Source: Chloromonas sp. AAM2
Lineage: Eukaryota; Chlorophyta; Chlorophyceae; Chlamydomonadales; Chlamydomonadaceae
Length of the DNA: 29,884 nucleotides
Direction of reading: 5' to 3'
NCBI GenBank assembly: GCA_004335635.1
Contig: QAXH01002817.1
Span: 1-29,884 of the forward strand
In this document: one piece after another, positions 8,941 to 19,965 of the stretch
Layout: the number at the start of each line of letters is the position of its first letter
Position numbering within the stretch: the first letter of the stretch is position 1
The notes under the pieces: generated by a model
Database searches by the model: none
Told to the model about the DNA's origin: nothing
Seen by the model: the letters and a program-made list of their open reading frames with translations, nothing else
Program-made: the position numbers and the translations under genes

Positions 8941-9720
8941 TGACGGGCCATGCGGAGCCTGACGTGTGGTGAGTTGCCTGTTGACGATGTATATCATACA
9001 AACCTGGTCCTTAATCGTCCTTATCCGCCTGTGAAACTGGACGCGCATGGAGGGATCGGCTAAGGGACGATATCCACCCCGTCATCTGGTCATGAGGTGA
9101 TCCAGGAGCCACGTGCCACATGCCACAGCTGTACTGACCTCCCGTTGCCCCCTGAGCCTTTTGAGCCGCCGCTGCGAGGATATGGAGGCAAACACAGACA
9201 ATTTATTGACATACAACGGTCATGAGGGCTCACTTTTCAATGAGCAGCATGTGGCGTTGTGGATTGTAAAGATACACATCACACGTCGTCACTGTGAGTA
9301 CCACGTGTCATTTTCACTCCACACATTCATAAACATTGCCCTGAGCGTGCGTGCTGAGCATGCGTGGAAACTCCATGTCTCTGCTGTTCACCGCCTGCTG
9401 CACGCCTGGGCATGCGTGTCTCAATGCGAAGCAGGTAACAGTGTGCTTCACACGGTCGTGTTCCGTGTTGATCACGCTCCAGCGTGTTCACACGGTCGTG
9501 TAGGTATGTTCATCACGCTCTGGGGATCGTTGTGTGCAAAGTTATTGCAGGGAAACTACTTTTCCTGTTATCCGAAGGCGTCCTTTTGGCCTGCCACCTT
9601 GCAATCAACGACATGCATGCTTATGCATGCTTTGCGTGTCTTGGCTCTGAAAGCTGATCATGCTCTTTTGCTGATCAGCTTTTTTGCTGGTGTGCCTTGC
9701 TTGCTGTTTCGAATAACACC
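8941..9720. other. Right flank of virus-like block, no recognised gene
   Basis: There is an open frame at 9113-9796 but it shows no recognisable domain. Its last part overlaps a dispersed repeat core, which argues against a real gene. A short direct repeat, TTCACACGGTCGTG, occurs twice, near 9450 and 9490. Confidence 0.5.
9650..9682. other. Perfect 11-bp hairpin followed by T run
   Basis: AAAGCTGATCA at 9650-9660 and TGATCAGCTTT at 9672-9682 pair perfectly around an 11-base loop, and T residues follow. It looks like a bacterial terminator, but the setting is eukaryotic and no gene ends here. Confidence 0.6.
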
Positions 9721-9780
9721 TGGCAACCCTGCCAGCTCATGCAATCAGTGCAAATGTAGTTTCCACATGCTAGAAGACGC
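9721..9780. repeat. Diverged copy of the 75-bp dispersed repeat core
   Basis: The stretch shares CCCTGCCAGCT-ATGCA and CACATGCTAGA, at similar spacing, with cores at 10836, 12022, 28167 and 28601, but is clearly more diverged. Confidence 0.6.
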
Positions 9781-9814
9781 GGGAAAATACCGCTGATCCT
9801 CCCAGATGAACAAG

Positions 9815-10400
9815 GATACAACCGGATAGCAGCCGGGAGGCATAGAACCCCTCAACCAGATGGCACACTCCGATGACTGCCAGATACAGCCGGATAGCAG
9901 CCACAACATGGAACGTCCGGCTGTCCTTTCACGTCTCATTCGCGGCCCTACATCCATCGGCCATCCGGCTGTCCCTTGGCCCACCCAAACCCCAGATCCG
10001 AGCCACCCGGCCATCCGGCTGTCCCTTAGCCCGAGCATCCGGGGGTTTGAGTGGGCCAAGGGACACCCGTTTGCCCTTTCGCCCTGTGAATCCGACCATC
10101 CGAGCTATCCGGCCCATCGTGATGATATCCGGCCATCCGAGCCATCCGGCCATCCGGCCATCCGGCTGCCCCATAACCGAATATTTTATATAAACTAGTA
10201 GGTGTATATTCGAATGGTTGGAGATCCGAGTTCATAGCCGGATATCTGGCGATCGCTATCCGGCTGCTCAGATATCCGGACTCGTAGCCGGATATCTGGC
10301 AGTCGCTATCCGGCTGCTCAAGGCCGAATTCGGCTGTCATCTGGCTGTTCATCCGGCTGTCCATCCATCCGGCCCATCGGAGTGTCGTCCGGCTGACCAG
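9815..10400. repeat. CCGGAT/CATCCGGC-rich satellite-like region
   Basis: The motif CATCCGGC and its inverse GCCGGATA recur throughout. In the right half, two roughly 51-bp units beginning near 10235 and 10286 each read GTAGCCGGATATCTGGC (the first with A for G), then a similar TCGCTATCCGGCTGCTCA end. In the left half GGATAGCAGCC occurs twice (9827, 9892). It is the inverse complement of the GGCTGCTATCC-like motif on the right, so the two sides could pair. No coding content is seen. Confidence 0.85.
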
Positions 10401-10835
10401 CGGTACCTTCTGGAAGATGCGCCCTGTCGTCATGAGGTGGGGTGTGGTTTCATGGACGTATGTTTCTGGCAGTGCCTACAGGAACACAGGTGACACAGTC
10501 TGGCACGGGTGATGGATGGGCCATGAGACCGAGTGTAGGTGCACCAAAATACAGATGGATGCACGAGGAATGGATGTTGATCACCTGGTGAAAGGAGCAC
10601 CTGGCGATGGAGAGTTGACATCCTGACCTTGTTAACCGCTGATATTTGGGGAATTGGTTCATAATTGCAGGGATTTGCGCATGTCGCTTACCGACAATGG
10701 CGTTGTACGTAGCTTCGGTCTGCTGGTAAGGCTTGGGGACAATATGCTTGGTGAGAAGGGAGTTCATGGGGCCGGCAATGTTAAGGCACACGTGTGTAGG
10801 GTTGCTCACTGCTGGACGTTTGGGTTACAACTCGC

Positions 10836-11372
10836 AGCCCTGCCAGCTAATGCATGCACTACAATGACGTTCACACATGCTAGACTATGCACCTGCCTTG
10901 ATGACGTGGGGTGACATGGGGCCGCCGGAGATGAGTGTGAGCCAGCAGGTTAGGGGTGCGGTAGGGCCAACACGAACGTGTGTGGGGTGGCTAGCAGTGC
11001 CCGCAGGAAATCAAGTGACGCTTGTCGCGCATGGAAAGCATACACGCTGAGGTGAATGCATTGGGCATGAGGTACAGCCGTGCAGGGAAGGTGCAGGCAG
11101 GACAGATGGAATCGCATGAGGAATGCATGTGCAGCCAGAAACCTGGTCGAAGCTGTACCGCACCCACCGTCAAGCGGCAGGTCCAGCATGCACTTCGTTC
11201 TGCCACCTTGCGATCATTACCACGTATGCGCATGCACTGCATGCGCATCAGTGATGCTGATGCCGCACACCGGCATGAACCATGATATTGATTCCACCAA
11301 AGGAACTGAAAAATGGTACTTCGCCAATACACTACTCCGCACTGCCACCTTGCAATCATGACCGAACATGCA
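10836..11372. repeat. Dispersed repeat module 1, copy A
   Basis: It begins with the core CCCTGCCAGCTAATGCA and includes ACGTTCACACATGCTAGACT, CCGAAGCTGTACCGCACCC-like and GATGCTGATGCCGCACACCG segments. Its end is ACTCCGCACTGCCACCTTGC. The same order of segments recurs at 28160-28560 with substitutions and indels. It is not a recognised transposon; no transposase or terminal repeats were found. Confidence 0.85.
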
Positions 11373-11551
11373 CACAAAAAAAGAAGTTTGCCAGTTCTGG
11401 GACATTTCCATTCCTGCCTTGCTTCTCGGGTAGGTCAGGGCGGTACACATCCCGTCCCGTGTCCTTTGACGTCTTCCCTGATGTAACAAATCAACAATTC
11501 AATGGCATGGGGTATTGAAAGCGGTTTATGTGCGTAACAAGTGGGGTCAAG

Positions 11552-11599
11552 TCAGTCAAACAGTCAGTCAAACAGTCAGTCGAACAGTCAGTCAAACAG
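11552..11599. repeat. 12-bp tandem repeat, four copies
   Basis: Four units of TCAGTCAAACAG lie end to end; the third has one substitution. Confidence 0.92.
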
Positions 11600-11825
11600 C
11601 TGCGCTTGAGGACATGCCTGGCCAAACAGGCCGAGCTAGTGAGTCCATGACCATCACTCAACAGTTCCGATTTAAAACAATGTCATACCACAGCTGCTGG
11701 GGCCACTTTGGCTTCCCTGGCCTTGCCCGTCCAACCTGGTCCAGCCATCCCCACTGCTCCCAGAGCTCTATGCTGACTGGTAGCTTCTTGGCTGCATAGC
11801 TGTCACTCTGGTCGCGCGGTTGCAC

Positions 11826-11962
11826 AGGGGCTGTGACAGCAGGCGAGGTGTGCTGCTTGTCCTTGATGCCACCCTCTCTATGGTACACAAATGGGTCAAA
11901 CACCAGCACTGGGACAGGCCATGGCACATGGAGAGGCACCAAGCGTGGCAGGGGCATGAGAG
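11826..11962. repeat. Dispersed repeat module K, copy A, with a conserved minus-strand reading frame
   Basis: About 130 bases match 27473-27602. On the minus strand both read GGIKDKQHTSPAVTAP, preceded by a D-P-x-x-Y-x-R segment. Several differences between the copies are conservative or silent in that frame (for example CAG/CAA Gln). Similarity ends sharply after CACAGGGGCTGTGACAG read leftward. The minus frame continues in copy A to residues such as ELWEQWGWLDQVGRARPGKP. A fossil transposon coding exon is possible, but I do not recognise it. Confidence 0.75.
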
Positions 11963-12004
11963 AGGCTTGCAGTGATAGTCCCTATTTCCGACCGGCTTAC
12001 TTGG

Positions 12005-12265
12005 GTCATGCTGGACTTTTGGCCCTGCCAGCTAATGCAACCACTGCAATGACGTTAACCACATGCTACAATGTGCACCTGCCTTGATGAGGAGGGGGGC
12101 CATGACTCATGGGGCCGGCAAAGATGGGTGTGAGCCACAAAGGTCAGGGCGTGTGGTAGGTCATGCGTGTATTGGGTGGCATGGGGCATCATGTGGAAGG
12201 GTCGATGCACCAAAGCATGAGGAATGGGAGTGGAGCAGACGGATGCACAGGGAAGGCGCGGGAGA
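12005..12265. repeat. Dispersed repeat module 2, copy A
   Basis: It starts with GCTGGACTTTTGGCCCTGCC and the shared 75-bp core (CACATGCTACAATGTGCACC). GATGAGGAGGGGGGCCATGA and AAAGATGGGTGTGAGCCACA follow, ending with GAGGAATGGGAGTGGAGCA. The same series recurs at 28586-28850. Confidence 0.85.
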
Positions 12266-12969
12266 CCAGTATCGGTGTGCTTTGCCGGCGGAAACGATGA
12301 GAGAACATGATGATTGGGCTGGCCCGCAGGTCCCCTTCCGTGCTGTGTTGCTTTGTGCGATGCGTTTTTTTGAGCGACATGTGTGCAACCCTTACCGTTG
12401 TAAAAAGATGACCGTTTTCCCGGCTTGCATGGCCGGTCCCAAGCGAAAGACCTTGCCCACCACAGGTATTGCTGCAGCCAGGAAGTGGCACCACCGTATC
12501 TGGACGGGCTTCCAATCGCAAACAGGAGGGCCAAGGTAGGTCGACTCAACGACTTGGGGATAGCCAAAATACAGAGTAGGGCGAGCATCGCATTGTTGTA
12601 TTCCAGAGTTTGTTGTTGCACTCCAGAGAGTATCCTCCAGACGATTCGTTAACGGTCGTGCGTCACAGAAATCGCCATCCATCCCACATCTGAGGACAGC
12701 ACCTACGGCGCTGACCAGCCTTGCTAGCCATCCTTCAGATCTGCGGTGTTATCCAACTGTTCGGACGAGGTCTTGCGTGCAAGCATGTCCGCTAGCATAC
12801 TGCTTTTACAGCGAACAGTGCCGCTCTCCAAATGTTGCAACAAATGGCTGCAGTTCAGCTCTCTACCCTCTTGCATGCCTTTCACACCACTTGCAAGATG
12901 TTATTGCCTACATGCAGAAAGCCATCCTGTTCTTTGGAACTGACAGCAGCTTCGAGCTCGGTACCAAGG
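12266..12969. other. 5' flank of the pyruvyl transferase gene
   Basis: No gene or repeat was recognised. It should contain the promoter of the gene starting at 12970, but I see no clear TATA element or initiator. The frame of the first exon is open upstream to 12832. Confidence 0.5.
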
Positions 12970-15900
12970 ATGAAGCAGTTCAGCCCTCAACTTGTAGTGG
13001 TGGTCTTCCTGGTGGCGGTCTGCAGTTGTGAACACAACACCCGCTTTAAAGCCTCGCCGCCGGTAGCCAACGTGCATGCCGCAGCTCCTCGCAGATCCTT
13101 AGCCAAGCGTGAAGCGAACAGCCTAAACAGCCTGAGGTCTCTGCTGAAGGCAAAGGAAGGGCCAGACGGAGTCAGTACGGAACAAGAAGACAGCACGCTT
13201 CATGTAGGAACAGACATGCAGGCCAGGTTTGCCCTTGAGGCAGCACATGCGGCCAAGGCCAGGCATCTGGGGCCGGCAGATGCATCTTCTGCCACCGTAC
13301 ATGGGTTATACGTGGGCTGGCTGGGGCACAAGAACCTGGGTGATGAGATTGTGGCCGACATCTTCTATGAGCTCCTGCGGAGGCGGGTGAGTGGATACCG
13401 TACAAATGACCTGTACAACAGCGCATGGGGTTGGTTCAGCATGGGAGGCCGAGGGCGAGTGGGGCTCAGGGGGGTCACTGTCCGGATTTGTCCTCTGTAC
13501 TTGTACGGCTAGTTTAACGAACTTGATGATGTGGCTAAACGAACGGGCTGCCGAAAAGCATGTCCTCCCAACCTCTCGTGATGAGTTGGGAGGATTGTAG
13601 TTTAACAATCCAACATGAATGGGGTTGGGTCAAGTGATAAAGTAGTTAGGTAATTAAACTGCATCAAGGGACACGGTTGAATGACACCTGGTGACTCCTT
13701 TACGCGTAGCGCTTTGGAACTGGCCATAGCTAGTCCCAGGCAAGGGTGTGGTAGGCGGGCATTGCCGCACAGCGCGCCTGTGCAACCGCTATCGCTTCTG
13801 TAGCAATCATTGCCCATTAAATGGGTGAGGGGGCTCTGAAATTCCCTAGCCCTATCACAAAGAATGGGCCGTTTTGGAGTATGTCAACTTTTTCAGACCA
13901 CTCAGAGACGGCTCAGAATTGCGTGGCTCATTCCACAGCTCTCATCAAGGCCTAGCTCCCAGGCAATTTGGTTGTGCAGCTCACGTGGACATTGCCTCAC
14001 TTATGGGTCATCAAGCTGCTCCATGCCCTGACCAAACTATAAGCGGCACCCATGTCGCATGCCTGGGAAACGAAGGGGGGGGCGCTAAGAGGACATGCCA
14101 CAGGCAAACTTCTCTTCCAAGGCATGCAAGCTTGGCGGATCAGTGCACTGAAATGTTTGTCCACTGGTGCCTGCACAGGTCGCCGAGCTGGCTCCAGAAG
14201 GGTCCAAAGTACAGAATGTGCAGGCTGCTGACGACGGACTGGCAACCAAGTACGAGGGCTGTGGCAAGGATTCGAACTTTAATCGTTGCCATTTTGCGGT
14301 TTTAGGCGGCGGTTCCACAGGTATGGCGTCACTTGCAGTTCTCTTTCAATTGCATACCCTACAAATGATCTGTGATGTGGCATGACTTGTGCGTTGGCTT
14401 GAGCGTCAGGTTTTGGCTGGTTGTTTTCCTGGTTGTTCGTACCGCTAGTACGCCATCCCTCTTGAGGATCCATCTTGGGGCGATAGTTGACCATAGGTAC
14501 CCTTGTCGAGGTCTAGTTGCAACCCTAGTTATCAGCAAGTTGGGCGGACCCGCCCGTTAGGACCAGTTGAGTTAGAGACCAGCCAAAATGAGTACTAGGC
14601 TGCAGTTACCTGCCAACGAAGCTGGTGACCAAGGGTTTCTAGTGGCTTTCTAGTGACCAGGGGTTGACTCGTTGGCAACAGATGGGCGACAGATCATTTC
14701 CAAAGCCATCAGTTTTCAACTAGTAGTTGCTCAACCCACGGAACCCATGGACGACTAAGGGCAGCAACCAAACAACTGCCTATCACTGCCCCCTAGCACT
14801 GACCTGATGCGCCACCCTGCTGTGTGGTCACGTGCTTAGCCTCGTCTTGGCTGGAAGCATGATTGTCTGTCTTTGCTAGGCCACACTTTATAGGGACCCC
14901 TTGCCACTGCCCACCATTCCTCTGGCATTGGCTCATGCCCATGCTTGCGTACCGTACCAGCTCACTGCAGCACACAGCTGTAGCACGTAGCTCTCCGGAT
15001 GTGAAGGGAGGTGCCCACCGTGTAGTCTGTGAACGTATTTATGGCTAAGCAGCTTGAATGCGCTGCACTGGCAGTGCAGACGTGTCGCACACCAGTAACA
15101 ACCAGGGCGCGCAGTGGTAGTCATGAGAAAGCAGTTGGCTGCCTGTGTCAAGGGTTTTTAAAGGCACTGCATGCGAGATTGTGAGCAAAACATGTTAAGC
15201 AGTGCGCCTGACACAAATTTTTTGCCTGCGCACAAATATTTAATTCATCAGGACTCTGGCATGAAACCACCACTTGCCCAAGACACTATGTTGTTAACAA
15301 CAAAGACACAACCGACTTGCAGCTGGATGCCCAGGCTTATAGTTGCGCACCCAAACGTGTTCTCATCGGCCAACCTGCATGCATCCGGCATGGACATGAC
15401 AACACATTCTCAGCAGATGTAAAATTCATTAGGGCCTGTGTTCCATGCTTTAACTATCACTGCGATCGGTCAAATAACACTTTTTGCTTGTGCTCATCTC
15501 ATCCTGGTTTGCTGCGAGCTGTTTCATGTTGTTAGCTGCCATGTTGTCAGCCTGCTCACGATGCATGCAACAAAGTTTGAATGTTTCTCACTCAGGCCCC
15601 CGCTAAGGATGGCCGAAATCGCAGACTATAACATTGGGTACTGAGCACGTGCTTAATCCACTTCATCATTCTTTGTACCAGCTGGCTGCGTTGCTTGCAC
15701 GTTGCTGCAGTGGACCTTTTTTACCTGCGGGCAGTGGAGCCGGCGGCGAAGGCCAGGAAACCTATTCTGCTGTTCGGAGCCGGGTATCAGCATGCCAGCA
15801 GGAAGGAGCGCGAACTGGCGGCGAGCCTGGACACGATCGTGCATGCCAACATATTTGGCGGAGTCCGTGGGCACATCACACAGGGTGTGTTGTAGGACGG

Positions 15901-18900
15901 GCTGGCAGGCCGTATTCATCGCCTGTGTGTGGGGATGAGCCGTGTCAATTGGCATCTGCTGACTATCACAGGCCGGTTGGGCGGATGCCGCTTTCAATGC
16001 ACAGTCACAGCCCTCTTTTTTGTCTCGGTTGGCCCTGCTGGGCCTTCAGTTCTCACTTGAAAATTACCATTGCTGCCCATTTGCTGGAAGTTGCACGCGA
16101 ATGCCTCTGGTTCGTGCAGATCCCTTGCCTGCATACAGTTTGCCTGTTGTTTGTATCCCACCATAACTGGATGCAAACTTCTCCAAACTGTCTTCCATTT
16201 CATATTACTTACATTGACCTGCATTCATTTCATCAGTTGTTGCAGAACTTAGGTGGGTCAAACAGATGGAACTGTGCTGTTCTTTTTTGGTTGTGTTGCT
16301 AAGTCCACAGAGTTTCCAGCCCTGGCCTGCCTGCAGAATTTATCAGGAACCACACAAACACCACTGTACCGATCATCGGCGACTCTGGCTTTTTGTCAGA
16401 CATCATATTCCCAGGAGCTGGCTTATCCAGGGCTTTGGAGCTGCCAGCTAAGATCAAGCCGGGAGATCCCATCTTCAACTGGCCGGCCAAGCCCGAGTGC
16501 CTTCAGTCCAGTCAGGTAGGCTCCATATTTTGAACACATACACTCTTCGTGATGTACTAAATTTTTTGATATGAATACATGGCCGCCGAAGGAAAGGAGG
16601 CCGTTGCAGGAAACGAAGGGAGGGAACCCAGCTCATCCAACACACACGTAAAGGTCGGTGGCCAAGCAAATACAGGCATAGGCAGGTTGAGCCCGCCAAG
16701 CGGGCTTGCTGTTTGCTTGCTTTATTGCTTTATTGCTTGCTGCCCATGTTCACTGAGGATTAAATTCACTGCTCTGGCACCGACCTAGTGTGTAGAAGGG
16801 GATCCCCAGGTAGTGCTTGCTTGCAACGCAGAATGTCAGCGATGCACCGGGCTCTTCATGCCAGCGGCCCGTGGTGGTGGCCACCCTGCGCACAAACCTG
16901 GTCAACTTCGCGCTGAGTGGCGACATGAAGCACTCAACGGATGCAGCAGAGGAAATTAAGGTGTGGGGCTAGCTAAAACATGCGCCAGTGATGCAGTGAG
17001 GTGTTGCAATGCTTGGCAGCGGGAGTTTCCACTCAGGAGAGGCATTTTTTGTTGTTGCACTTAGGACCTGTGAAGACTTTGCCATCATTGGTCAGGAGCC
17101 CATGCTGATCACACGTGCAAGTCACTTCATTGCACCAGCTCACATGAAGCAAGGGAATCAAGCCCTTCCAACATGCATTTGAAGACGATTATGACTGCAC
17201 ACGCTTAAATCTGAAAGCATTCTGCAGCCCGCAAATCCTAGTACTGCCCTTCAGCATGATTGCTGATGCTGATGCTTCGTTGCGTTTTTTTAACTGGCAG
17301 CCTGTGTCTGGGGCCTGACCTGATGCTGATTTTGCCTTGCGCGTTAAAGCAGTCCTCGTCTGGGGCGTGGCCCGGTTGACCGGGGCAGTAGTGCTTATTG
17401 ATGCACATTTGCAATTCACAATCTGCTAATCTGTGCGGAGCCCACGGGTTGTTCCTCGCCTTCTTGTCAACGCATGCCGCATGCGGAAGATGCAATTCCT
17501 TGTCCTTGTCATGCACGTTTGCCACGTGTTGTGCTCAGGAGCCGCGCCACCCCATCGCTGTGATGATGCATGTGATCGAGGAGCTGATCAACACACACCG
17601 AGTGCAGGTCTGTGCAGCCAGGCTTGGAAGGGTTTGGGTAGTGTAGCGGCTGAATCTGCTGTGTGCCATGGCGCTTAATGCATGCTGCATAATCCCATGC
17701 GCTTCTGTGACCAGCCCATACAAGGAGAAGCGGGTCCTACCTGTCCTCTGAACGATCAGTGTAGTAGTAGACTGTTCATATCCCCGCCTGTCATACCAGT
17801 TAATGGCTCTCATTCTTCGTTCTTGTTGACTGACTTGCAAAGCGCCCTTGGCTTTGGCATTCAGACCCTCTGGGTTTTCAGCACATGGCATGTGCCTTTT
17901 TGTGTCTCAGGTTGTGCTGCAAGCTGTGGATGACAACAGTGAACACGCACACAGGCACTACCTGCAGCTGATCAACAGGCGCATACAGCCTGGCAACCCG
18001 CCTGTCATGCTCATCAACGAGGTGAGCAACCTGGGCCTCTGCTGCATACCTCAGTGGACAAGGCGGATGGGAAGGCAGGTTTACTGCCTTGCAGCTTTCT
18101 GCTTCTCCATTGTTGCCCAGGGCAGGCCAGGACAGTAGCCATCCCCCGTCTCATGCACAGGCATGGCTCCCTGATTGATGCATGCGAGCCTCTCTATTGC
18201 ATTTTGAATACAATGTTTAGGTGAGCAGGATGATTCATTCTGTGTCCCTGCTGACGTCCTGTAGACAGGTCTCCATACATGCATGGACAGGTAGGCAATC
18301 ACTTTATGGGTGAACTAAGAATGCCATGTGGCATTTGTATTGCCAGTGTTGACTGCAAGTGCAGTGGCGTTTAGTTGACGTTTGGTTCGAGAGTAAGTGG
18401 CACTGCTCGTGCCATGTCTCCAGGGCTTAGTTACAATGAGTCCACAAGTGTGTATGTCGATGTGTGTGGGGGTGCCGTGTGTTGATTGATATCGACGGGG
18501 CCTATCACGTGCTTGTCTGAGTTGTTCTGCTACTGTTCAACAGCTCTACCCTCCCGTCCCCTCAAGAAATCAGCAGATCACACTGTGACTTTGTGACACC
18601 CAAGCAGAAACTGTGCCTTGGCTCCTTGTCCTGTACGTGTTTGTTCGTTGTGTAGCATGACGATTACAAAAGAGTCATGGACCTGTACGAGCGCGCCGCT
18701 CTTACCATCAACAGCCGGCTGCACAGCGGAGTGCTCTCTGCAGCCGCGCTGCGCCCCACTATCTACATGGCCAGCCTGCCCAAGTTCGCTGACTTCATGA
18801 GCAGCATCGGACAGGATGAATACATGGTCAATCCCGACAGGTGGGACAAAGCGATGGTCTAATGCTTGCGCATCAGGTCAGTATGGCAACACCTCAGGCA

Positions 18901-19965
18901 ATTTGCACTCGGTTCCTGCCACGACTGAAGGTCTCAAAAGTGGCCTCACCTGATGGCACCTGCTCGACCTGGACTGCACCAATCACACAGCAGGTTGTCC
19001 TGCAAACGCTGGAAAATTAGCACTGATGCACTTCAGACCTCGTTGTTATACCACTGGCTGGCTAAGCCCGGCAAGACAGGACAGCAGGACAGGGTGGGCA
19101 AGGTTGGGCAAGGTTGGTCAAGGTTGGCCAAGGTTGGTCAAGGTCGGTTGTGGGTGTCTTTGTTCTGAGCATCTTGAACGGGCACCATCAACTGCTGAAA
19201 AACCCTGCGCAAAACAGTGATACACCCGCGGTGGCCTGCGCACCGCCAAGAGCTCTTGCCGGCATCGCCGTCAAATGCGATGCCGGGCATCGCAAGTTCT
19301 CCGCGATGCGCGATCCGATTAAGATGAGACTTGGATTTAGATCTGTTCCCTACTCAGGCCTGCTCTATACACACCTCTTCATTTACATCTTCCCAGCGAC
19401 TACCTGAACTCGGTTTGTTTGGATTGCTTATGTTGCATCACTCCTAAATCATGTATCAGAGACTGAACTGCCCTTGCCACAGGCCCGGGGTCAGCACCAT
19501 GGACACCGTGGATTTGGCTAAAACGCTCGTGAACAAGGTGCTGGATGCCGCCAAGAATGCGGCCGACATCAGCAGCAAGCTGCAAGCTGAGCGGGACAAG
19601 ATGCTTGCTAGCTATCGCAAGGCAGTGGTACGTGAGCACCAGAAAACACGCGCACTTTGTAGATACCTATCTCACCATGGGTGCACTCCAGTTGCATCTG
19701 TACAGCAGAGAAGTCGTGAAAGGGCAGCATGGTCTTGTGAGCGGCCATGCGTGCACCTGAGCTCTTCTTTCACCTGCATCTGCCCTGTGCGCAGAGTGAC
19801 TTTCTGGAGCATGTGGCTGCGGATGAGCCCATGGCCTTCCAGGCAGCCATTAAGGACTGCACGTCTATATCTATTCGACACTCGCATAGCTTCAGACAAG
19901 GCACTGTAGTCAGCATTCAATGCGACCAGGCCCGCGGCAGCAGCGAAACCGCTAGCCTAAGCTGA
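12970..19965 (+). CDS. Polysaccharide pyruvyl transferase family protein, secreted or Golgi, ten exons
   Basis: This family moves pyruvate from phosphoenolpyruvate onto sugar residues. Exons are 12970-13386, 14179-14320, 15711-15884, 16337-16515, 16865-16960, 17539-17607, 17911-18021, 18656-18840, 19483-19627 and 19795-19965. They total 1689 nt, about 562 residues, with every phase agreeing and every intron GT-AG. The start was chosen because it opens a signal peptide or anchor (MKQFSPQLVVVVFLVAVCSC). Family marks in order are YVGWLGHKNLGDE in exon 1, AVLGGGS in exon 2, PILLFGAG and FGGVRGHIT in exon 3, PIIGDSGFLSDI in exon 4, VVVATLRTN in exon 5 and RLHSGVLSAAALRPTIY with PKFADFM in exon 8. 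Exons 9-10 give the usual terminal helices. A secreted or Golgi role in cell-surface polysaccharide is inferred from the leader. The exon 6 donor (GTCTGT) is the weakest. Confidence 0.9.
19096..19146. repeat. 10-bp GGTTGGNCAA minisatellite in pyruvyl transferase intron 8
   Basis: About five units of AAGGTTGG(G/T/C)C follow each other between exons 8 and 9. Confidence 0.9.

Noticed and set aside
9650..9682. Rho-independent terminator.
   Set aside because: The hairpin and T run look right, but the window is eukaryotic nuclear DNA and no gene ends there.
9113..9796. 227-codon plus-strand frame as a gene.
   Set aside because: No motif is recognised, its end runs into a dispersed repeat core, and no splice pattern supports it.
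9815..10400. CRISPR array.
   Set aside because: Units vary in length, lack unique spacers of constant size, and mix direct and inverse copies; no cas gene is present.
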